A DNA stretch of 64,000 nt from Hymenobacter sp. DG01 (GCF_006352025.1 NZ_CP040936.1:496001-560000); one strand, 5' to 3'. Shown: positions 43,066 to 52,112, counted from the stretch's first letter. Notes: generated by a model not told the origin, from the letters alone. Numbers and translations are program-made.

Positions 43066-43947
43066 ATGGCCACAAAAAAACGCACTTCCACTACTTCCTG
43101 CCCCGTCCCGAAAGGTAAGCTCCTGCTCATTGGAGGCCACGAGCACAAGGGAGATGCCCCTGACGAGGATGAGCAGGCCGCCAAGAATATAAACTTCGCA
43201 CCTGAGACTATTCTGCGCCGCCTGGCCGACGAGATTGGCAGTCGCGGACCGCTGATTGTAATTCCGACGGCTTCGGAAGTGCCCGAAGAAGCCGCTCAGG
43301 ACTATGTGCGGGCCTTCAAGCGGTTGGATGGGCCGCCAATTGAAGTATTGAACATTAAAACCCGCCAGGATGCCAACGACGAGGACCGGCTGCGCATCCT
43401 GGATGAGGCTGGGGGCGTGCTATTTACCGGTGGCGATCAGCTGCGGCTGACGGCGTTGCTGGGCGGCACTTACCTGCAGCACCGGCTACAGGAGCGCCAC
43501 ACCAACGACGAGTTTATTATTGCCGGAACCAGTGCGGGCGCCACGGCCATGAGCACTCCCATGATTTACCAGGGCCGCAACGATGCCGGCATGCTAAAGG
43601 GTGAAATCCATATTACCACTGGCCTGGAATTTCTGCACGATGTAGCCGTGGACACCCACTTTGTGGCCCGGAGCCGCATCATCCGGATGGCGCAGATTCT
43701 GGCAACCAATCCGGCCTGCGTGGGCATGGGCCTGGAAGAAGATACGGCTGTGCTCGTGACGGAGGGTAGGGAGCTGGAGGTATTGGGCAGTGGCTCGGTC
43801 GTGATTCTGGATGCGCGCTCGTGCAGCACAACTAACATCCATGAAATAGCGCCCAACACTCCTTTTACGCTGCGCGGTATGGAAATTCATTTGTTGGCCT
43901 CTGGCGAGCAGTACACGCTGCCCATTCAGCCGCGCCTGTATGCCTAG
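43066..43947 (+). CDS. Cyanophycinase-like serine peptidase (S51 family)
   Basis: 293 residues. Peptidase_S51 fold. KLLLIGGHEH at about residues 18-27 begins the first strand. The nucleophile elbow GTSAGATAMS holds the catalytic Ser. GGVLFTGGDQLRL and GLEFLHDVAVDTHFVARSR (His/Glu region) are typical of cyanophycinase rather than of dipeptidase E. It would hydrolyse the storage polymer cyanophycin to beta-Asp-Arg dipeptides. No cyanophycin synthetase gene is in the window, so substrate is uncertain; the gene may act on other peptides. Confidence 0.85.
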   Translation: MATKKRTSTTSCPVPKGKLLLIGGHEHKGDAPDEDEQAAKNINFAPETILRRLADEIGSRGPLIVIPTASEVPEEAAQDYVRAFKRLDGPPIEVLNIKTRQDANDEDRLRILDEAGGVLFTGGDQLRLTALLGGTYLQHRLQERHTNDEFIIAGTSAGATAMSTPMIYQGRNDAGMLKGEIHITTGLEFLHDVAVDTHFVARSRIIRMAQILATNPACVGMGLEEDTAVLVTEGRELEVLGSGSVVILDARSCSTTNIHEIAPNTPFTLRGMEIHLLASGEQYTLPIQPRLYA

Positions 43948-43991
43948 CCTGCGGCTTACATAGCGCTATACCAAGGCACACAGCTGCGCGC

Positions 43992-44035
43992 GGCCTGATT
44001 AGGGGGGGAGTTATGTCCCCCTGATCAGGCCGTTT
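43992..44035. terminator. Bidirectional terminator overlapping the end of the NarL-type gene
   Basis: 15-bp arms (43992-44006, 44017-44031) with one mismatch, followed by TTTT on the plus strand. The loop holds the stop codon of the convergent regulator gene. Confidence 0.75.
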
Positions 44036-44670
44036 TCCATGGCATATTTGATCAGAGCGGCCGTGTTCTTGACCTGAGTTTTCTCGATAATGTTCTGGCG
44101 GTGAGTTTCGATGGTGCGCTTGCTGGTGAATAGCTTTTCGGCTATTTCGTTGGTAGTCAGGCCTTCGGCGATAAGCTGCAGCACCTCCCGCTCCCGGTTC
44201 GATAAGTCGCCCTGCTTTTTCATAGAGGGCTCGTCGCCGTTGCCGCCCGTCTGGTTCAATACTTTGCGCAGCATAGCAAGGCCTAACTCACTGCACAGGT
44301 AAGACCTGCCGGCGGCCACCGATTGGATGGCGAGGACAATTTCGGCCTTATCGACGCTTTTGAGTACGAAGCCACTGGCACCGGCATCCAGCACCTGCGC
44401 GATGTTGCGTTCGTGGCTCACCATCGACAAAATAAGAACCCGCACGTCCGGGAACTCCTCCCGCAGGCGGCGGGTAGTGGCCAGCCCATCCAGCACCGGC
44501 ATATTCATATCCAGCACTACCACATCGGCAGGGGTAGCGGGCAGCATATCCAGCAGTTCCTGCCCATTACTGGCTACGCCTACTACCGTTAGGTCAGGCT
44601 CCGGTGCCAGTGCTGCCCGCAGGCCTTCGCGCAGAATGGTGTGGTCATCGACCAAAATAACTTGTGTCAT
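44011..44670 (-). CDS. NarL/FixJ-family response regulator
   Basis: 219 residues from the ATG at 44670. The open frame continues 35 codons upstream, but the receiver domain starts properly at TQVILVDDH. Asp54 in VVLDMNMPVLDG is the phosphoacceptor. The receiver ends with FVLKSVDKAEI (conserved Lys). The C-terminal LuxR helix-turn-helix (LSNREREVLQLIAEGLTTNEIAEKLFTSKRTIETHRQNI, here read as separate motifs SNREREVL and SKRTIETH) binds DNA. No sensor kinase gene is adjacent, so it is an orphan regulator in this window. Convergent with the cyanophycinase-like gene. Confidence 0.92.
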   Translation of the reverse strand: MTQVILVDDHTILREGLRAALAPEPDLTVVGVASNGQELLDMLPATPADVVVLDMNMPVLDGLATTRRLREEFPDVRVLILSMVSHERNIAQVLDAGASGFVLKSVDKAEIVLAIQSVAAGRSYLCSELGLAMLRKVLNQTGGNGDEPSMKKQGDLSNREREVLQLIAEGLTTNEIAEKLFTSKRTIETHRQNIIEKTQVKNTAALIKYAMENGLIRGT

Positions 44671-45102
44671 AACGGCGCAAATTAAACCAGATGAGCAAAA
44701 GCTGCCGGCGCGGAGGCTGCCCGCCGAACCTGCTGCTAGTAGCGCCAGCGGCGGAACTGACGACCCAGGGGCCAAAGCCAGCCCGGCTACTACGCTGGCC
44801 AGTGCAAACCAGTGCTTTTACATACGCAGGTTGCCGGCTCAAGGTAAGGCCGTTCGGAGCGTATCGGTAACGCTGGCAGAGTTTTTCATTTGGATTATAG
44901 CCGGCCACCGGTGCGGCTCCGTATTAGTTACATCCGTGTTTTTTCCGGTAAAACCCGTATTAATTCTTTCCAGGATCTTCACTTGCCGGGAAAGTTTGTC
45001 CGTATAGCCAAGGGAAAATGCGTGGCGCCTGTCGCTGCGCTGTTTTCTGGCGAAAGACGGTCAGACTCCTGATCTGCTTTTTCTTACTTCTGACTACATT
45101 CT
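44671..45102. other. Intergenic region without recognised gene
   Basis: 432 bases between divergent genes. A long open frame on the plus strand here is a continuation of the antisense of the regulator and lacks coding character. No clear promoter boxes or RNA. Confidence 0.4.
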
Positions 45103-45453
45103 ATGTTTAAAGCACGCACATCCTGGCTGGCCGCTATCCTGATTGGCGCCGGCCTCAGCCTGACGGGCTGCAACGGCGATAAAGGCCGTGATGCCAACAC
45201 CGAAGCCAGCACGGAAGCCAGTGGCGACGTGGACAGCAACGGCAGCGCCGATATCAACGGTTACCCCGACGCTACCTCCGATTCGCTGACGGCCGGCACC
45301 CAGGCTGGTGAAAACAACGCCCAGTCGCGGCCCGATGAAACCAAAGGGGCCGGCTCGCCCGAAACCACGGTTCCGGTGGGTACCACCAGCGGCAGCGCGG
45401 GCACTACCTCTGGTTCCGGGGGCAGTACGGGCTCCACTACCGGTGGCCAGTAA
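45103..45453 (+). CDS. Low-complexity Gly/Ser/Thr-rich lipoprotein
   Basis: 116 residues. Signal peptide with lipobox LTGC. The mature part is acidic in its first half ([21 protein letters not shown]) and Gly/Ser/Thr-rich at the end ([15 protein letters not shown]). No domain recognised. The tail composition is the same as in the following gene (61 bases downstream), so the two may belong together, for example as surface or matrix proteins. Confidence 0.65.
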   Translation: MFKARTSWLAAILIGAGLSLTGCNGDKGRDANTEASTEASGDVDSNGSADINGYPDATSDSLTAGTQAGENNAQSRPDETKGAGSPETTVPVGTTSGSAGTTSGSGGSTGSTTGGQ

Positions 45454-45513
45454 CTGGCTGCCAACCATTCAACCAGCACTTTTCTTTTCCCAACCATCCA
45501 CTCTTTCTGCGCT

Positions 45514-46002
45514 ATGAAAAAAGTAACTGTTTTCCTCGGCACCGCCCTTATGGCCGCCTTTGTTGCTACGGCTGGCATTGAAGCAACCTCGACCGCCAAC
45601 ACTATTGACCAGGGTACCACTAGTGGCACGGGCGGTGGCAGCACCAGCGGCACTACCACAAGCGGCAGCACCTCAGGTAGCACCAGTGGCTCTATGACCT
45701 CAGGAGGCACCACCAGCGGTTCTACCTCAGGCACCATGACCTCGGGCAGCACAACCGGCACCATGACGTCGGGCGGCTCTACTTCAGGCTCCATGACCTC
45801 GGGCAGCATGTCGGGCTCCGGCTCTACCTCCGGCACCATGACGTCGGGCTCCACTACCTCGGCTTCCGGCCGTTCTACTTCGGGCTCCGGCCGCATGACC
45901 AACAAGAAAAAGTCGTCCTCTACCCGCACCACTTCCGGTTCGGGCCGTACTACCAGCGGCGGCACCACCTCGGGTAGCACCAGCGGCAGCACTACCCGCT
46001 AA
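45514..46002 (+). CDS. Secreted Ser/Thr/Gly repeat protein
   Basis: 162 residues. A signal-like N-terminus ([20 protein letters not shown]) precedes about 130 residues made almost only of Gly, Ser, Thr and Met in units such as TSGSTSG and GSMTSGG, ending with a basic patch ([12 protein letters not shown]) and more repeats. No Cys. Such a chain is likely disordered and could be a glycosylated spacer or matrix protein. The repeats are degenerate at DNA level (AGCACCAGTGGC variants), a possible site of slippage and length variation. The reverse strand is open for 243 codons only because of this repeat bias. Confidence 0.6.
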   Translation: MKKVTVFLGTALMAAFVATAGIEATSTANTIDQGTTSGTGGGSTSGTTTSGSTSGSTSGSMTSGGTTSGSTSGTMTSGSTTGTMTSGGSTSGSMTSGSMSGSGSTSGTMTSGSTTSASGRSTSGSGRMTNKKKSSSTRTTSGSGRTTSGGTTSGSTSGSTTR

Positions 46003-46024
46003 GCAGCCTGAGCGTTAGTTATTT

Positions 46025-46096
46025 CCGAGCCTGATAGGAGGCCTGAAGCCCTGGCCCTGTGCTGGAGGTAGTTTTTCAGGCCCCTATCAGGCTCGG
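46025..46096 (+). terminator. Long-stem terminator after the repeat protein
   Basis: 14-bp arms (46025-46038, 46083-46096) continued by an inner paired GGCCTGAA/TTCAGGCC with a one-base offset, 22 bases after the stop. Confidence 0.65.
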
Positions 46097-46179
46097 TATG
46101 ATTATGCTGGGGAGCGCCGTGGTGCTCCGCCAGTTCATCGTAATTCTTTGACCCTTTCCTTCCTCTGTCCGGATACGGC

Positions 46180-47721
46180 ATGCCAGCTTTGTACTCGGTG
46201 TTGCGGCGCCCCTTTGAAGTAGATTTGCGTGCCCTGGCCCTATTGCGGGCCGCAGTAGCCTGTGTTCTGCTCCTGGATATCGGTATCCGAAGCACTGATC
46301 TGGAGGCCCACTATGCCAACATGGGCGTGCTGCCGCTGCCCGTGCTGCTCCAGTACAACTGGACGCCCTACCAGTTTTCTCTGCATGCCAGCAGTGGCCT
46401 CTGGCAGGTGCAGGCCGTATTATTTTGTCTGGCCGCCGCCGCCGCCATAGCGCTGCTTCTAGGCTACCGGACCCGGCTGATGACCTTGGTTTCCTGGGTA
46501 CTGCTGGTGTCGGTGCAAAACCGGAACCCGCTGATTCTGCAGGGTGGCGACGACCTACTCCGGATGCTCTTGTTCTGGGGCTTTTTCCTGCCCTGGGGCC
46601 GGGTGTACTCCCTGGATTCCCGCCGCAAGCCCCTGCCCGAAACCATGGTGTACGCCAGTGCTGCCACGCTGGCGTATGTGGTGCAGCTGGCGCTGGTGTA
46701 CTGGTGCACGGCCCTGCTCAAGAACAGCCCCGAGTGGCGCGAGCAGGGCACCGCCCTGTACTATGCCCTGAGCCTCGACCAGGTGCTGATGCCCGGCGGC
46801 CGGCTGCTGTACCCGCATCCGAACCTGATGCGGGTGCTGACCTGGGTTACCTTCTATACTGAGCTACTGCTGCCCTTCGTGCTGTTCATTCCGTGGCGGG
46901 TGCCGGTGTGGCGCCTGCTGTTTGTGGGGGTGATGTACGGGTTTCATCTAGGCATAAGCCTGACCTTATTCGTGGGGCTGTTTTTCCTGATCAACATGGC
47001 CTCCGTGCTGGGTCTGCTGCCCGGCAATGCCATGGATTGGCTGGAGCGGCGGCTGGTGCCTGCCTACCAGCGCCTCGGCCCCCGAGTAGCGGTGCGCCTG
47101 CGCCAGCCCTGGGGTGGGCGCCTGGCGGGGCTGGGCAGTGCCGTAAGGCTGCGCATAGAAACGTCTGTCGAGCTTTCGGCCGGCGCCCGTACGCTGCTCC
47201 GCTCCACCCGCGAAGGATTGGTGCTGGGGCTGCTGGCCTACGTGTGCTGGTGGAACCTCGACAGCATAGTGCGCCCCGAGTGGGCCATGCGACCCTCCAT
47301 GCGGTGGCTGGGGTACCTGATTCGGACCGACCAGCACTGGGGAATGTTTGCTCCCTCCGTGTTCAAGGATGACGGCTGGTACATTCTGGATGGGACTACC
47401 ACCACCGGCCAGCACGTGGACCTGAATCAGCAGGGCCGACCCACCACCTACCGCAAGCCAGCCTCTGTGGTGTCCCTGTTCCGCAACGACCGGTGGCGCA
47501 AGTACTCCGAGAATTATCTGTTCGTGGATAACTCCTATATGCGGCCCTACTACTGTAACTACCTGCTGCGCATCTGGCACGAAGACCCCACGCATCCGCC
47601 GCTGCGTCAGCTAGAGGTTATTTATATGAAGGAAGTGTCGTTGCCTGATTACAAAGTGGCGGGGCCTACCCGCGAGGTGCTGTGCGGCTGCGCGCCGGCC
47701 GCTTCCCCGGCTTCCCAATGA
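46180..47721 (+). CDS. HTTM-domain membrane protein (gamma-carboxylase-like)
   Basis: 513 residues, integral membrane. The first 300 residues contain several transmembrane helices in the horizontally transferred transmembrane (HTTM) pattern: DLRALALLRAAVACVLLLDI start, LMTLVSWVLLVSVQNRNPLILQGGDDLLRMLLFWGFFLP (read as separate segments QNRNPLI and GGDDLLR), and a later YGFHLGISLTLFVGLFFLI. This domain is shared with vitamin-K-dependent gamma-glutamyl carboxylase. The C-terminal 150 residues are extracytoplasmic, containing HWGMFAPSVFKDDGWY. Function in bacteria is generally unknown. Isolated between the repeat-protein terminator and an MBL-fold gene. Confidence 0.82.
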   Translation: MPALYSVLRRPFEVDLRALALLRAAVACVLLLDIGIRSTDLEAHYANMGVLPLPVLLQYNWTPYQFSLHASSGLWQVQAVLFCLAAAAAIALLLGYRTRLMTLVSWVLLVSVQNRNPLILQGGDDLLRMLLFWGFFLPWGRVYSLDSRRKPLPETMVYASAATLAYVVQLALVYWCTALLKNSPEWREQGTALYYALSLDQVLMPGGRLLYPHPNLMRVLTWVTFYTELLLPFVLFIPWRVPVWRLLFVGVMYGFHLGISLTLFVGLFFLINMASVLGLLPGNAMDWLERRLVPAYQRLGPRVAVRLRQPWGGRLAGLGSAVRLRIETSVELSAGARTLLRSTREGLVLGLLAYVCWWNLDSIVRPEWAMRPSMRWLGYLIRTDQHWGMFAPSVFKDDGWYILDGTTTTGQHVDLNQQGRPTTYRKPASVVSLFRNDRWRKYSENYLFVDNSYMRPYYCNYLLRIWHEDPTHPPLRQLEVIYMKEVSLPDYKVAGPTREVLCGCAPAASPASQ

Positions 47722-47774
47722 GGGTGCTTGCCTTGCAGCTCTGATTTGTCTCACCCTTAATTTCTCTCCCGCTC

Positions 47775-48806
47775 ATGACGGAATCATCAGAAGAAAAAAC
47801 CACTGTAAACCGCGCCAGCACACCGGCCCTGTTCCCGGTAGTACCCGGCATCTGGGGGCGGCGTGACGTATTCACCAACCTCTACTACGTGCGGGCTCAG
47901 GAGCAGCCTACCACTTCCTGGGTGTTGGTAGATGCCGGCCTGCCCGGCTCGGGCACCAAGGCCCAGCACGCCGCCGAATACCTGTTCGGGGCCGGCAACC
48001 CACCCGCGGCCATCCTGCTCACCCACGGGCACTTCGACCACGTAGGGGCCTTGCCCCACCTGCTCAAGCTCTGGCCCAATGTAACCGTGTACGCCCACTC
48101 GCTGGAGCTGCCTTACCTCACCGGCCTTTCTGCCTACCCCCCGCCCGACCCCACGGTGGGCGGCGGAGCCATGGCGGCCATGTCGTTTCTGTACCCGAAA
48201 GCGCCCCTGAACCTGGGCAGCCGGGTGCAGCCCCTGCCTGCCGACGGCACGGTACCCCACCTGCCGGGCTGGCGCTGGCTATTTACCCCGGGCCATACAC
48301 CTGGTCACGTATCCTTTTACCGTGAGCAGGACCGCCTGCTGCTGGCCGGCGATGCCTTCGTGACAACCAAGCAGGAATCGGCTATTGCCGTGTGGCAGCA
48401 GCGGCAGGAGGTAAACGGTCCGCCCGCTTACTTCACCCCCGACTGGCCCGCAGCGCACCAGTCAGTAACCATGCTAGCCGAGCTACAGCCCATGATAGCC
48501 GCCACGGGCCATGGGATTCCGATGCAGGGCGAGGTGCTGCAGCGCGAGCTGAGCCGCCTGGCCCAGGAGTTTGAAGAGCTGGCCGTGCCCGCCCAGGGCC
48601 GCTACGTAGGTCGCCCGGCCACCGCCGATGCTACCGGCGTGGTGTACCTACCGCCAGCCCCCGAGCGCCAGGTACCGCTGTGGGCTATAGGGGCCGGGGT
48701 AGCCCTGCTAGGGGGGCTGTACTGGCTGCGGGCCCGCCGCTCCGTCCCTCCCGAAACCGCGTACGAGGCCTCTCCCCGGGCGTACCGCCGCCCCGAGGCC
48801 CGGTAA
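47775..48806 (+). CDS. MBL-fold metallohydrolase with C-terminal membrane helix
   Basis: 343 residues. Metallo-beta-lactamase fold with the metal motif THGHFDHVG (H-x-H-x-D-H), a later GHTPGHVSFY (His ligand), LLAGDAFVT (bridging Asp) and TGHGIPM (final His). The N-terminus lacks a signal peptide. Near the C-terminus is one hydrophobic helix (WAIGAGVALLGGLYWLRARR) followed by a basic tail, which suggests a tail anchor. Substrate unknown. It lies 53 bases downstream of the HTTM gene on the same strand and may be co-transcribed. Confidence 0.85.
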   Translation: MTESSEEKTTVNRASTPALFPVVPGIWGRRDVFTNLYYVRAQEQPTTSWVLVDAGLPGSGTKAQHAAEYLFGAGNPPAAILLTHGHFDHVGALPHLLKLWPNVTVYAHSLELPYLTGLSAYPPPDPTVGGGAMAAMSFLYPKAPLNLGSRVQPLPADGTVPHLPGWRWLFTPGHTPGHVSFYREQDRLLLAGDAFVTTKQESAIAVWQQRQEVNGPPAYFTPDWPAAHQSVTMLAELQPMIAATGHGIPMQGEVLQRELSRLAQEFEELAVPAQGRYVGRPATADATGVVYLPPAPERQVPLWAIGAGVALLGGLYWLRARRSVPPETAYEASPRAYRRPEAR

Positions 48807-48969
48807 CTCGTTTGGTGGGTGAGCCGGAACGCAGAACCCTCTTGCGAGGGTAGGCCGCGCTATTCCGGTGCTCACCCGCCGCCACCTGATTTCATCTGCC
48901 AGCAGCCCCGCTCTCCGCCGCCTTCCCGCGGGGTAGGGCGGGGCTATACAGGTTATACGTTCCCCACCC

Positions 48970-49857
48970 ATGACTTTCTCCCTGCTTCGTGATGTAACCA
49001 ACGTGCGCCGACAGCTGATGGCGTTGCGACACCTGTGTTTACGGCGGCACTCCATTTCGGAGCTGACCGGGCGCGTCCGTCGGCTGCTTACCGACCACCC
49101 CGTGCGGTGCCTGGAGCTTCCGGCCGGAATCCTGTTGTATCGGGGGGTAGTGCGCCAGGAGCCGCCCGTGTACTGGTCGGAGGTTTCCTACCCGCCGGCC
49201 GAGCGGGTGCAGTATGACCAGCGGGCCAACCGGGCGGGACAGCCCATGTTTTATGCCAGTGCCACCTGGCACCCGCCTTTTTTCGAGGCAGGCGTGCAGC
49301 CCGATGACCTGATTGTTATCAGCCGCTGGATCAGTCGGCAGCCCCTGCGGCTGGTGAGCTTCCACGAGCCCGACCAGTGCGCCGACGACCCGCACTCCGA
49401 CCGGAACCAGGTGCTGGGGCAGGCCCGTGCGTCCCTGCCCGAACCAGCCCGCCTAGTAGCGGCTTTCCTGACGCGCGTGTTTACCAAGCCGGTTTCAGAG
49501 CACAACAGCCACCACTACCGGCTTTCAGTGGCCGTAGCGGAGGCCTGTGAATTGGGAACTGCCTTTGATGGGCTGCTGTATCCGTCGGCGGCCATGACCT
49601 CGCCGGCCCACAACCTGGCCCTGCACCCCAGCTGCCTGGATACGGGAAAGCTGACGCTGCAGTACGTGGAGCATTTGCGGGTGAATCAGGTTGGGGTCGA
49701 AACCCTGGATGTCTGCTCCCTCGACTTTGCCAACCGTTTTGATGAGGCTGGCCGCCTGCTCTGGCTGGGCCAGCTCGGAAACTGGGTTCTACGCGAAGCC
49801 GGCCGCAGTTCCATCTACTACCTGGGGGGCAACGGGGAGTGGAATCCTGCTGAGTAA
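48970..49857 (+). CDS. Solitary RES-domain protein
   Basis: 295 residues. The RES fold is suggested by its three hallmark positions: Arg58 in LLYRGVV, Glu106 in FFEAGV and Ser206 in LLYPSAAM, plus RANRAGQPMFYAS between them. Known RES proteins with an Xre-type partner are NAD-degrading toxins (MbcT, Res). No such antitoxin gene is adjacent here: the upstream gene is an MBL hydrolase and the downstream a ferritin-like protein. The extra 55 N-terminal residues are helical and basic (VRRQLMALRHLCLRRHS). Could be an enzyme on NAD or a related nucleotide without toxin role. Confidence 0.65.
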   Translation: MTFSLLRDVTNVRRQLMALRHLCLRRHSISELTGRVRRLLTDHPVRCLELPAGILLYRGVVRQEPPVYWSEVSYPPAERVQYDQRANRAGQPMFYASATWHPPFFEAGVQPDDLIVISRWISRQPLRLVSFHEPDQCADDPHSDRNQVLGQARASLPEPARLVAAFLTRVFTKPVSEHNSHHYRLSVAVAEACELGTAFDGLLYPSAAMTSPAHNLALHPSCLDTGKLTLQYVEHLRVNQVGVETLDVCSLDFANRFDEAGRLLWLGQLGNWVLREAGRSSIYYLGGNGEWNPAE

Positions 49858-49952
49858 TCTGCAGAACAAGGTAGGCGCCTGACTCAAGGATGAACCAGGC
49901 TGTCAGATGATTAGAACAATAGGTAAATGCTAATATTTTTTTATCTATTTCT

Positions 49953-49990
49953 ACGTATTAATACGTGTTTACTTGAAACAAACACGTATT
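49953..49990 (+). promoter_or_regulatory. Clustered ACGTATT half-sites before the ferritin-like pair
   Basis: ACGTATTAATACGT (49953-49966) is a perfect 14-base palindrome. A second palindrome shares its right half: 11-bp arms at 49960-49970 and 49980-49990 around 9 bases. Thus three alternating half-sites occur in 38 bases, 78 bases before the ATG at 50068. Right beside it is TATTTTG at 49987-49993, one base short of a -7 box, and a TTG lies at 49973-49975. This looks like an operator for a dimeric regulator. Confidence 0.5.
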
Positions 49991-50067
49991 TTGATTGAAT
50001 AGGAGGGTAATTTCTGGGGTAGTGGCGTACAACGGGGCGTGTTTCACTCTGTTACCCGCTTCTTACT

Positions 50068-50820
50068 ATGATGACAAATTCCCCTTCCCAGACTCCTGAG
50101 TCGGCCTCCACTCCGGCGGGGGTACCGCGCCGTGCTTTCCTTCGCTATACGGGTGCCAGCCTCGCCCTGGGCGGACTGCTGTTGACCAGCTGCGACGACG
50201 ACTCCGACAATGTCAATGATAACCTGCTCGATGTAGGCTCCGGCGACACCGGCATTCTGAACTACGCCTACGCCCTGGAACAGCTGGAGGCCGCCTTCTA
50301 TGCCCAGATTAAAAACGGCGACTATTACAAAGGCTTGGGTGCTAACAGCGCCGAGAAACAGATTCTGGATGATCTGGCCCTGCACGAGAAGGCCCACGCC
50401 GATTTCTTCCGCGCAGCCCTTAACACCAATGCTATTAAGGCTCTGGAGCCTGAGTTTGGTGGCATCAACTTCAATGACCGCAACAGCGTGCTCACGAATG
50501 CCCAGGCATTTGAGGATCTGGGGGTAGCCGCCTACAACGGCGCTGGTCGCTTTATCACGTCGGCCGCCAACCTGGTGCTGGCTGGCAAAATTGTATCGGT
50601 TGAAGCCCGCCACGCTGCCCTTATCCGCGACCTGCGCCAGTACAACAGCTTCGTGGCCGGCGATGTAGTGGATCTGTTCACGCCCACCTCCGATACCTCG
50701 GCTCCGGGTGCGGGCACGGGCACGGGCAGAGAAAAGTCGCTGCGGCCGCAGCAAGTGCTTAGCGTTGCCAACCAGTTCCTGAAAGCTGGCTCCAAGCTGA
50801 GCGCCAACAGCTTCAGCTAG
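50068..50820 (+). CDS. Ferritin-like domain protein with Tat-type signal (first of pair)
   Basis: 250 residues. N-terminus carries a twin-arginine-like signal (RRAFLRYTGASLALGGLLLTSC), which also ends in a lipobox-like TSC, so it may be an exported lipoprotein. The rest is a ferritin-like helical bundle (Ferritin_2 type): LNYAYALEQLEAAFYAQI, LHEKAHADFFRAAL and VSVEARHAALIRDL supply Glu and His of a putative metal site (E-x-x-H pairs). These proteins in Bacteroidota and Deinococcus are linked to desiccation or stress, with function unproven. The second homologue follows 62 bases downstream, apparently one operon. Confidence 0.8.
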   Translation: MMTNSPSQTPESASTPAGVPRRAFLRYTGASLALGGLLLTSCDDDSDNVNDNLLDVGSGDTGILNYAYALEQLEAAFYAQIKNGDYYKGLGANSAEKQILDDLALHEKAHADFFRAALNTNAIKALEPEFGGINFNDRNSVLTNAQAFEDLGVAAYNGAGRFITSAANLVLAGKIVSVEARHAALIRDLRQYNSFVAGDVVDLFTPTSDTSAPGAGTGTGREKSLRPQQVLSVANQFLKAGSKLSANSFS

Positions 50821-50882
50821 GCCACGGCTTCCGCGATTTGCACTACTGTTTTCCTACCCCCCCTTTAGACATTCACTCCATC

Positions 50883-51833
50883 ATGGATTTACTGAAACTG
50901 ATTTCTGACATTGAAAAAGTTGACCCGGAAGTTTACGAACGGCTGGACCCCCGCCGCCGCGTCTTCCGTCACTTTGGTATGGCCGGCAAGGCCGTAACGG
51001 CGGCTGTGCTGCCAGGCCTGCTGAGCGGCATTTTCCAGCGTGCTTATGGGCAGACCTCGGCCCTCACGCCCGAAATTATTCAGGTGCTCAACTTGGCACT
51101 CAGCCTGGAATATCTGGAATTCTATTTCTACGACAGTGGCCTGAAGGCTGGTAACCTGATTCCCAGCGCCGACCGTCCTGCTTTCACCACCATCCGCAAC
51201 GATGAGTCGGGCCACATTAAGGTGCTGCGCGAAGTACTGGGCTCGAATGCCATTCCTGACCCCACGCGCGCTGCCTTCGACTACTCCGGGGGCCGGGGCA
51301 CCAATCTGGGCCCGTTCGCGGCTGTCTTCACCGACTACAAGCTGTTCCTGGGCGTAGCACAGTCCTTCGTGGATACCGGCGTGCGGGCCTACAAAGGCGG
51401 CGCCCCAGTGCTGATGCCCAATAAGGATATTCTGGAGTCGGCTCTAAATATTCACTCCGTTGAGGCCCGCCACTCCTCCCACGTACGCACCGTGCGCCGT
51501 GGGGTAGAAACCGGCAACGCCAATGCTACCAGCGTACCCGGTGACCTGAATAACCTCAACCGCATTCCGAAAAGCTGGATTTCAGGTACCGACAACGGTG
51601 GCCCCTCGCCGAACACCAATCCCTCTACGGCCCTGGTGTACGGCCCTGGCAACCCGCCCGCCGACTACCCTAGCGAGGCAAACACCACCCAGGCTACGCT
51701 GGCCATCGTGAATACCACGGGGGGCATAACGGCTGCCGCTGCCTCCGAGGCCTTCGATGAACCCCTGGACCCCACCACGGTGAAAAGCATTGCCCGCAAC
51801 TTCGTGAACAACGCAACCACTTTGTTCGTGTAG
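50883..51833 (+). CDS. Ferritin-like domain protein (second of pair)
   Basis: 316 residues from the ATG at 50883. It shares the bundle pattern of its neighbour: LNLALSLEYLEFYFYDSGL, IRNDESGHIKVLREVLG and LNIHSVEARHSSHVRTVRRG (Glu/His ligands). The N-terminus has RRRVFRHFGMAGKAVTAAVLPGLL, a possible but less perfect twin-arginine signal. The C-terminal extension (about 225-316) is Asn/Pro/Thr-rich and ends with FDEPLDPTTVKSIARNFV. Such tandem ferritin-like genes occur together in related genomes. A terminator follows. Confidence 0.8.
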   Translation: MDLLKLISDIEKVDPEVYERLDPRRRVFRHFGMAGKAVTAAVLPGLLSGIFQRAYGQTSALTPEIIQVLNLALSLEYLEFYFYDSGLKAGNLIPSADRPAFTTIRNDESGHIKVLREVLGSNAIPDPTRAAFDYSGGRGTNLGPFAAVFTDYKLFLGVAQSFVDTGVRAYKGGAPVLMPNKDILESALNIHSVEARHSSHVRTVRRGVETGNANATSVPGDLNNLNRIPKSWISGTDNGGPSPNTNPSTALVYGPGNPPADYPSEANTTQATLAIVNTTGGITAAAASEAFDEPLDPTTVKSIARNFVNNATTLFV

Positions 51834-51862
51834 ATCTGCGTTCAGCAAACTATGCTAAGCAC

Positions 51863-51900
51863 AGTGCCCCTTTGCCGGTCAAGGCCGGGAAAGGGGCACT
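51863..51900 (+). terminator. Terminator of the ferritin-like operon
   Basis: Arms AGTGCCCCTTT/AAAGGGGCACT (51863-51873, 51890-51900) with inner CCGG/CCGG pairing and a short T-rich tail. Confidence 0.75.
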
Positions 51901-52042
51901 TCTGCTGTGTTTCTTTGGGTATGCCGCCACGTCAGAGCGTGGAGCCTCTACCTAAAGAAAGGTAGATTGAAATTTTTTGACCTGTCTGTAAGCGGGTTAG
52001 CCTCTTAGAAAAGATTCTTAGCGTAAAAAATACTCAGTAGGC

Positions 52043-52073
52043 TTGCAGGAACGACTGTTGGCATCTACTTTTG
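52043..52073 (+). promoter_or_regulatory. tRNA-Lys promoter (copy 2)
   Basis: TTG at 52043-52045, 20 bases, TACTTTTG at 52066-52073. Same boxes and spacing as for copy 1, 39 bases before the tRNA. Confidence 0.75.
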
Positions 52074-52112
52074 CACTCCCTTCCAGAAAGCACCACGCTT
52101 CGGAAAGGAAAT

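Noticed and set aside
45261..45992. Open frame of 243 codons antisense to the repeat protein (Val/Pro/Glu-rich)
   Set aside because: It is a by-product of the TSG/GSM repeats read backwards, without a sensible start or export signal.
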